Below, one piece after another: positions 58,598 to 64,000 of a stretch of 64,000 bases of DNA. The stretch spans positions 62,001 to 126,000 of the forward strand of contig MU394082.1 of NCBI GenBank assembly GCA_022578605.1, given 5' to 3'. The stretch is from Camillea tinctor. Lineage: Eukaryota; Ascomycota; Sordariomycetes; Xylariales; Xylariaceae. Both the position numbers and the translations under genes were made by a program. Within the stretch, counting starts at the first letter, position 1, and each line of letters starts with the position of its first letter. The notes beneath the pieces were generated by a model that saw only the letters and a list, made by a program, of their open reading frames with translations, was not told the DNA's origin and searched no databases.

Positions 58598-59092
58598 GTT
58601 GGTTTTCCTGAGTAGAGAGCAATACAAGTAAAATAGTATTGCGCTTTACAAAGTGGTATTTTTTCTTTCCAGATAAGATGGTGAGGTTGGTAGCCCAGGA
58701 GATATCTACTAGGCGAGGATTTTATAGATACAACAACTTTCAATTTACTAGTCACACTCCCATTCATTGACAACTGTACGTTCTAGATTAAAAAACATTA
58801 AATCCTCTAGGCTAGGACTGTTTGTCTACCTTGGAGGGGACATTACTCATACCTACTTACATATTCATCATTCTTTCAGAATCTATTAGATGTCACATTA
58901 ATCTTTGCTTGATTGATATGATGAATTCAATCATATATATCACATATATTCTGCCATTACATCTGAGCAAGTAGATATATAATCATCATTTAGGACTATG
59001 GGGGTGAATTTTCAATGCCATGTCGGATGACATACTAATGGTACATACAATTCTATTATGGGACTCATGGAATAAGTCAACGCTGGTTTATG
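58598..59092. other. Intergenic region
   Basis: Promoter side of the MYND gene and 3' flank of the isoleucyl-tRNA synthetase gene, both on the minus strand. A/T-rich with ATATAT runs near 58930-58950. No gene. Confidence 0.6.
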
Positions 59093-62000
59093 CTACCATA
59101 TTTCTACAATATATTCGCATCTGTCACAAAGCTCTCCATCTTCACGCGCAATGTATCTCCAGCAGCGTCCACACTTTGCTCCCTTAGGCGGCAGCGCGTA
59201 TAGTTTCCCTCCGTATCTAGTGCCGTTTACATTGATGTCAAATTTCTCCCTGTACACCCACCCCGGATGTTTTGGAACGGAGCCGTCGATCTCAACAGAT
59301 GACACCACAAACATAGCCTCTAGCTCGTCGAGATATTTCCTTAGCACGGTGGTAGTTGTCGAATCTGCGTTGATCAAAACGGAACTCTGAAGGGATGAAC
59401 CGAGGACTTTTTCGTGACGGCCCCGCTCAAGAGCCGCCTTTATCGCAGCGTTCACGCCCATTAGAACAGGAAGATCCGCGCGCAGATCTGACGCATCATG
59501 CGTGAGACGAGTGGAGTCGATGATGGGATCGGAATAGAGTTGATGAAGAGGATGGATTAGGGATCTATGCATTGATTAGCGGTCAATATGTTGTGAATAT
59601 ATTTTCCTTTTCAGTTCGTATATATATCACATACCTATCTCGCTTCATCCATTCGGGGCGGTGATCCCATGCTTCTTCAACTAGTAATGGAGTCATTGGA
59701 GCAAGCATCCGAAGGAAGCCGGTGAAGATGGGCTCGAGAACGCCACCGCCATCTCCGCAGTACAGCCGGTCCTTTGACGCCTCGAGATAGAATGCCGAGA
59801 GGTCATTGGCGACCCATCGGTTAAGGGCATTGAACCCTTTATTAAACTCGTGGTTATCGAAAGCTTTGCTAACTTCATCCATGGTATCCTGCAACTGAAC
59901 AATGGCGATCTCGTCAACAGCAGTTAGAGGTGCCGCACGAGCAGACTCGCGCATAGATCCTAAGAGCATCTTCGTAATGACACGATACTTTATTAAGGTG
60001 TTGTTTATAGACTGTAGCACGGGGACACCAATGACAACATCATTAGTATAATCGCTGCTAGCAACCCATAGTCGCAGGGCATCGGGACCCAACGCGTCAT
60101 AAGGAGGTGGTCCATGAGCTGATTTGCGCTTCAAAGACGGTAGAAGTCGACCTTCCATGACTTGACGAGGCTCAATGATATTTCCAAGCGATTTCGACAT
60201 CTTTTTGCCATCCTGATCTAGCGTAAATCCATGAGTTATCAACTGCTTGAAAGGAGCCCCCTTTTCAAATCCAGCGTCGCCATCAGTCGCCGCAGCAATC
60301 CGGGTGAGCAGGCTGGATTGAAACCAACCTCGGTGCTGATCGGTGCCCTCGAGGTATACATCTGCGCGGCTAGGCATCATAGACCAGCTACTACCACTAT
60401 CAAACCACACATCCATAGTATCGGTACCTCTCCGGAACTGGCCAGTCAACGAGCTAGGGATCCAAACCGGGTCATCTGCAGCATCTGACCACCAGGCATC
60501 TGTGCCCCGCTCTTCAATGACGGATATGATATGTTCGACGACTTCATCGGTTATTATAGCTGCGCCAGCCTCGCCGTAGAGCGCCGGAATGGGAACACCC
60601 CAAGCTCGTTGACGGGAAATGCACCACTCGCTTCGACCTTGAACAAAGCTTTCTAGCCGCTTTCTACCGGTTTCCGGAATGAAGTTGACCTCTTTTAGAG
60701 CTTCAAGGGCTTCACCTTTTATGCTTGCGACGTCGGCAAACCATTGCTCAGTAGCTCGAATGACAACGGGTTGTTTCGTTCGCCAGTCGTACGGATATTT
60801 ATGCTTGTACCTTTCTACAAGGAGCACATCACCGTAGGGGCTAAGCAGGTCCAAAACATTACGCCCACCTCCTTCGTTGATCGAGGGTGCGGACAATAAT
60901 TCTTCGGGCGCATCTGGGAAAGCATCCTTTGTGAACTTGCCCTGGTCGTCGATAGGGGCCGACACTGGTATACCAAGAGAGCTACAAACCTCGTAGTCGT
61001 CAAAACCATGACCCGGGGCTAGGTGTACTAAGCCCGATCCCGAATCCGATGATACGAAGTTGGCGTGTATTACGGGCTGAGGTGGAGCGGTTTTACCCCT
61101 GAATCTATTAGTGTATTCGACGCCTTTGAGTTGATGGCCTGCAAATGTTCCAAGCACACCAGGGCTCGTATGGAATTCCTTAGGGTCCTTTGATTTCGCA
61201 GCCAGTTTGGCCAGTAATGCTTCAAGACGACTTTTTGCTATCAACAAACCATCATTTTCGTCACGGATAACGTAATATTCCAGGTCATTATGGATGGCTA
61301 TAGCTCTATTCGCAGGAAGGGTCCAGGGGGTCGTGGTCCAGATAATAGCATACAGGTTTCCCATGATTTGAGATGACAGACTTTCGAATGGAGGCAGTGT
61401 TCTCCAGGAATCTAAAACAGGGAACTTAACCCAGGCGGCATGTGAGATATGGTCGTCCTTATACTCTAGCTCTGCCTCGGCAAGAGCGGTTTGAGAGGAT
61501 GGTGACCAGTAGACAGGTTTAAATTTGCGGTATATCAGACCCTTTTTTACCATCTTCTGGAAGAGACGCAGTTGCCTCATCTCATAGACGGCATCCATGG
61601 TTGTCCATCGTTGATCCCAGTCGGCCATAACACCATATTTGCGGAAGCCAATCATCTGCTGCAATACGGTGTGTGTAGCCAGTTTTCTAGCAGACTTGCG
61701 GATTTCCACAGGGGTAAACTTTTTTTCTTGAGCTTTCTCAAGGACTTTCAGTTCAATGGGAAGGCCATGACAATCCCATCCAGGAATGTAGTTTACCTGA
61801 CGACCCTGCTGTATTTTAAAGCGCAGGATCATATCCTTCAGGATCTTGTTCAAGGCATGACCAACATGCAGGTTGCCATTGGCATAAGGCGGGCCATCGT
61901 GGAGCACGAAGGTGTTGTCCGCAGGTCGATTATGTTTTTGCCACTCATAGAGATCGTCTGCACATTGGCGTATATATTCTGCTCGACACTGAGAAATGGG

Positions 62001-62122
62001 TCTCGGGCTGAATGGGACGATGAACGATGAGCTCTAAAACAGAATGAAAAGTTGGTTAGGAAAGTAACATACGGAAAAGTCGACATGGGTAGCCTTAGCG
62101 ATCCCGTCCATTTTTGCGACAT
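59093..62122 (-). CDS. ism1: Isoleucyl-tRNA synthetase, mitochondrial type
   Basis: Three exons (62122-62073, 62007-59635, 59564-59093) give 964 aa. It charges mitochondrial tRNA-Ile. Class Ia signatures: PYANGNLHVGHALNK (HIGH motif at 64-67), GWDCHGLPIE, WTTTPWTLPANRAI in the editing domain, DQHRGWFQSSLLT, and KKMSKSLGN (KMSKS at 619-623). The C-terminus carries the zinc cluster C939-x2-C942 ... C954-x2-C957 seen in bacterial-type IleRS, which supports a mitochondrial rather than cytosolic enzyme. The acceptor at 62008 (CATTCAG) was chosen because it gives SLRLPMSTFP-PRPISQCR, the expected start of the catalytic core; an earlier AG gives the wrong frame. The first exon as written leaves only about eight residues before the core and no targeting peptide; a candidate upstream exon is described separately. 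Length is near that of yeast Ism1 (about 1000 aa). Confidence 0.95.
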
Positions 62123-62290
62123 GATGGCCCCAAGACCATATTTTGTCTTAGTTTTTTATAAGCCGTGAGGCTTGACACACCAAGTATATGAAATAGCTGG
62201 GACCTGTCATTGAGAGGAAGATTTGGGGAAGAAGACTAAAGAAAAAATTACTAAGAATTGATTTATTGAAGCTGTAAGGTGTACAGGTGA

Positions 62291-62362
62291 TTAGGAGCTG
62301 ACAGACAGCCGGCAAGACCCAGCACCTCGTGCCCGTCCCGTCATAGTCCACAGTTTAAGCAT
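62291..62362 (-). other. Candidate upstream exon encoding a mitochondrial targeting peptide
   Basis: A short frame, MLKLWTMTGRARGAGSCRLS followed by VSS and a stop, is basic, free of acidic residues and Ser-rich, as targeting peptides are. It lies 170-240 nt upstream of the first certain exon of the IleRS gene on the same strand. A GT within it (TCT/GTCAGC) and an AG at CTAAG near 62147 would join it in phase to KYGLGAIMSQKW, but both splice sites are weak. Confidence 0.35.
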
Positions 62363-62656
62363 ACGCCACAAAAGCGAGTTATACCTACTCCGTAGTACTA
62401 CCTCAACAGCCACATTACTTACCTAAGGTCCCCATATCTTATCAACAACCTTGAAATTCCGTCATCGCATCTACAGTTAGCTTGGTTAGCTAAGCTAGTT
62501 CTCTCTCTCTTTCTCTCTTTCTCTCTCTCTCTCTTTCCCACTCTCTTCCCTCTTTCTTCCAACTCTTCTCTCTACTAATTCCCAAGTCACCGACTACACC
62601 ATTTACGAGACATGATAAAAACCACTGACTACCAGTAGGCCATCCTATAGACCAGC
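62363..62656. other. Divergent promoter region with CT repeat
   Basis: Short shared upstream region of the IleRS gene (-) and the acidic unknown gene (+). It contains a CT-rich microsatellite (62500-62540) in the leader side of the plus-strand gene. No coding frame. Confidence 0.55.
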
Positions 62657-63723
62657 ATGGCTCCAATTCGCAGGTACCTTCGAATCACCAAATATTCGGT
62701 CCTAGAGTGCCGTATCTACCTCGACGACCCTGCACTCACCCACACCTGGCTGCTGAACCCGAGAAAGCCGGTTCTGCCGAGAGTCATCGAGAGCGTCCGT
62801 CCTTATGTGTTGCCCAAGCTTCGAGAGGAGAGAGAGCGTAGCCGGAAACCCAGGGCCAAGAAAAAGGGGATCAAGGATGTAGTTGTCGAAGGTTGGTTAT
62901 TATATTCATCGTGAACAATGCGCTCGTCGATCCTTGTCTCAAGATTTACTTTTTTTCTCTCTCTGTATATGCGTGTGCATGTGTATTAACACCTAAATGT
63001 GACACGTCAATAGATGATTTCGAGGTCTCGATATTTCTCACCGAGACAACCACCCGCCACTCGCTCTTAACCAAGCACAAGCATTTTCACGATACCACCC
63101 AAACCAAACTGACCTCCAATTCCGGCCGCCTGATCAGCGCTGCAAATGAGACCCCAGTAGACGTAGACGCTCTGACCGACCTACCTAGCATACGACGTGA
63201 AGGGAGCGACGACGAAGATGTAGCAACTCTGCTGGCAAATATCCCTGCCGCGAACGAGCCAGCGGTTAGTAGCAGGCGATCTAAGCGCGCACGCAGCAAC
63301 ACAGGGGCAAATAGCACCCGCAATCCAGGTGATCAACATAGTGACGCCGAGGTGATTTCGGACGACGACCAGGGGGAAACAGGGGAAGAAGACGGTTTGT
63401 TCGTCGAGGGCCCTGGAGAGGATAACGCGGGCCCGCCACCGGCGAAACGCCGTAGGGAAGCCGTTGTAGGCGAGGAAGAGGACGAGGATGATGACAAAAA
63501 GAAACTGGCCATGGACATATCGTACGAAGGATTTTCCATTTACGGGCGCGTACTCTGCCTCGTTGTCAAGCGCCGGGAGGGCGGCAGTTTCAATCGCCCG
63601 GGACGCACCGGAGCGACCAACTCGGCTGCCACGGGAGGAAAAGCCAAGGCTGGGGGCGGTCAGGCCATGATGGAAAACTTCATCATCTCGACCCAGGTCC
63701 CGGCTGGCGCGGATGCTACGTGA
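62657..63723 (+). CDS. Acidic, nuclear-looking protein of unknown function, conserved in filamentous fungi
   Basis: Two exons (62657-62891, 63014-63723) give 314 aa. The N-terminal ~130 residues look like a folded domain: MAPIRRYLRITKYSVLECRI, a WLLNPRKPVLPRVIESVRP segment, and DDFEVSIFLTET after the intron. A middle region is disordered, with basic clusters that could be nuclear localisation signals (RRSKRAR, AKRRR) and acidic runs (DSDAEVISDDDQ-like and EEEDEDDDKKK). A short C-terminal block, MDISYEGFSIYGRVLCLVVKRR, is again ordered, followed by AMMENFIISTQ. I recall similar proteins only as uncharacterised fungal proteins and give no function. The 122-nt intron has a weak donor (GTTGGT) but the join restores VVEDDFEVS in frame. 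Confidence 0.88.
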
Positions 63724-64000
63724 ATTGTGTGAGGCTTTGTGATAAATATGCGGTTGCTGGGGGCTATCCCGCACATGTGGCTTACAGGGTCCTTCATGGC
63801 CAGCAAGTCACCGTTGGACAAGTCTCTTGTCCCGTCCCTGTCTCTATCTCTATCGCTGTGCCTTTTCACCTTGGGATTTTGAACAACAACAATGTCTGTG
63901 TTATGTGACACTGCAGAGCTTCCTGCATTGTGATCGCCGAAGGTGGCGCGTGGGGGCTGCTCGGCGTCAAAATTAGAAGTCTGGGGAAGGCCTTTGGGCG
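63724..64000. other. 3' flank at the window edge
   Basis: Nothing supported. Frames here are short extensions or shadows of the previous gene. Confidence 0.5.

Noticed and set aside
1..64000. tRNA, rRNA and CRISPR search by eye
   Set aside because: GGTTCGA-type words (for example near 11815, 29530, 51768) were checked for a matching T-arm stem and failed; no spaced direct-repeat arrays were found.

Overview
This is a window of a filamentous ascomycete genome (Pezizomycotina, probably Sordariomycetes). The evidence is short spliceosomal introns (about 45-150 nt) with GT-AG ends and CTAAC-type branch sites, a type I highly reducing polyketide synthase, a secreted pectin lyase, and long CT-rich, microsatellite-rich intergenic DNA. 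I see no operons, ribosome binding sites, CRISPR arrays, tRNA or rRNA genes. All exon joins below were read by eye from reading frames and splice signals; none is confirmed by transcripts.

Layout. (1) 1-11.2 kb: an F-box/zinc-type protein gene (+) faces, tail to tail, a highly reducing polyketide synthase gene (-, 8 exons, predicted 2755 aa, domain order KS-AT-DH-MT-ER-KR-ACP). No other biosynthetic gene (P450, oxidoreductase, transporter, Zn2Cys6 regulator) is recognisable beside it, so it looks like an orphan PKS. (2) 11.2-33.1 kb: a long gene-poor tract. It holds only small or doubtful genes: a TATA-driven 33-codon ORF (12.2 kb), a broken coding remnant (17.3-17.7 kb), a small spliced gene (22.5-23.1 kb, -) and a small secreted-protein candidate (29.1-29.3 kb, -). 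(3) 33.1-40.5 kb: a six-exon SET-domain methyltransferase-like gene (+) converging, across about 4 kb, on a Psr1-like HAD phosphatase gene (-) that carries a GC-AG intron. (4) 40.5-46.1 kb: a 5.7-kb divergent intergenic region full of simple repeats. (5) 46.1-64 kb: an ordinary gene-dense stretch with a peroxisomal (ABCD-type) ABC half-transporter, a single-pass membrane protein, a secreted pectin lyase, a conserved-looking unknown with an unresolved 5' end, a MYND-finger protein, mitochondrial isoleucyl-tRNA synthetase and a nuclear-looking acidic protein of unknown function.

The genes do not form one pathway. The housekeeping set (fatty-acyl import into peroxisomes, mitochondrial aminoacylation, phosphatase signalling) sits at the right; the accessory PKS sits at the left next to the gene-poor tract. 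The observations I rate highest are the orphan PKS with its 14-bp perfect palindrome upstream, the GC-AG intron in the phosphatase gene, a possible separate targeting exon for the mitochondrial IleRS, the frame break at the 5' end of the unknown gene near 56.05 kb, and the small spliced gene near 22.6 kb.
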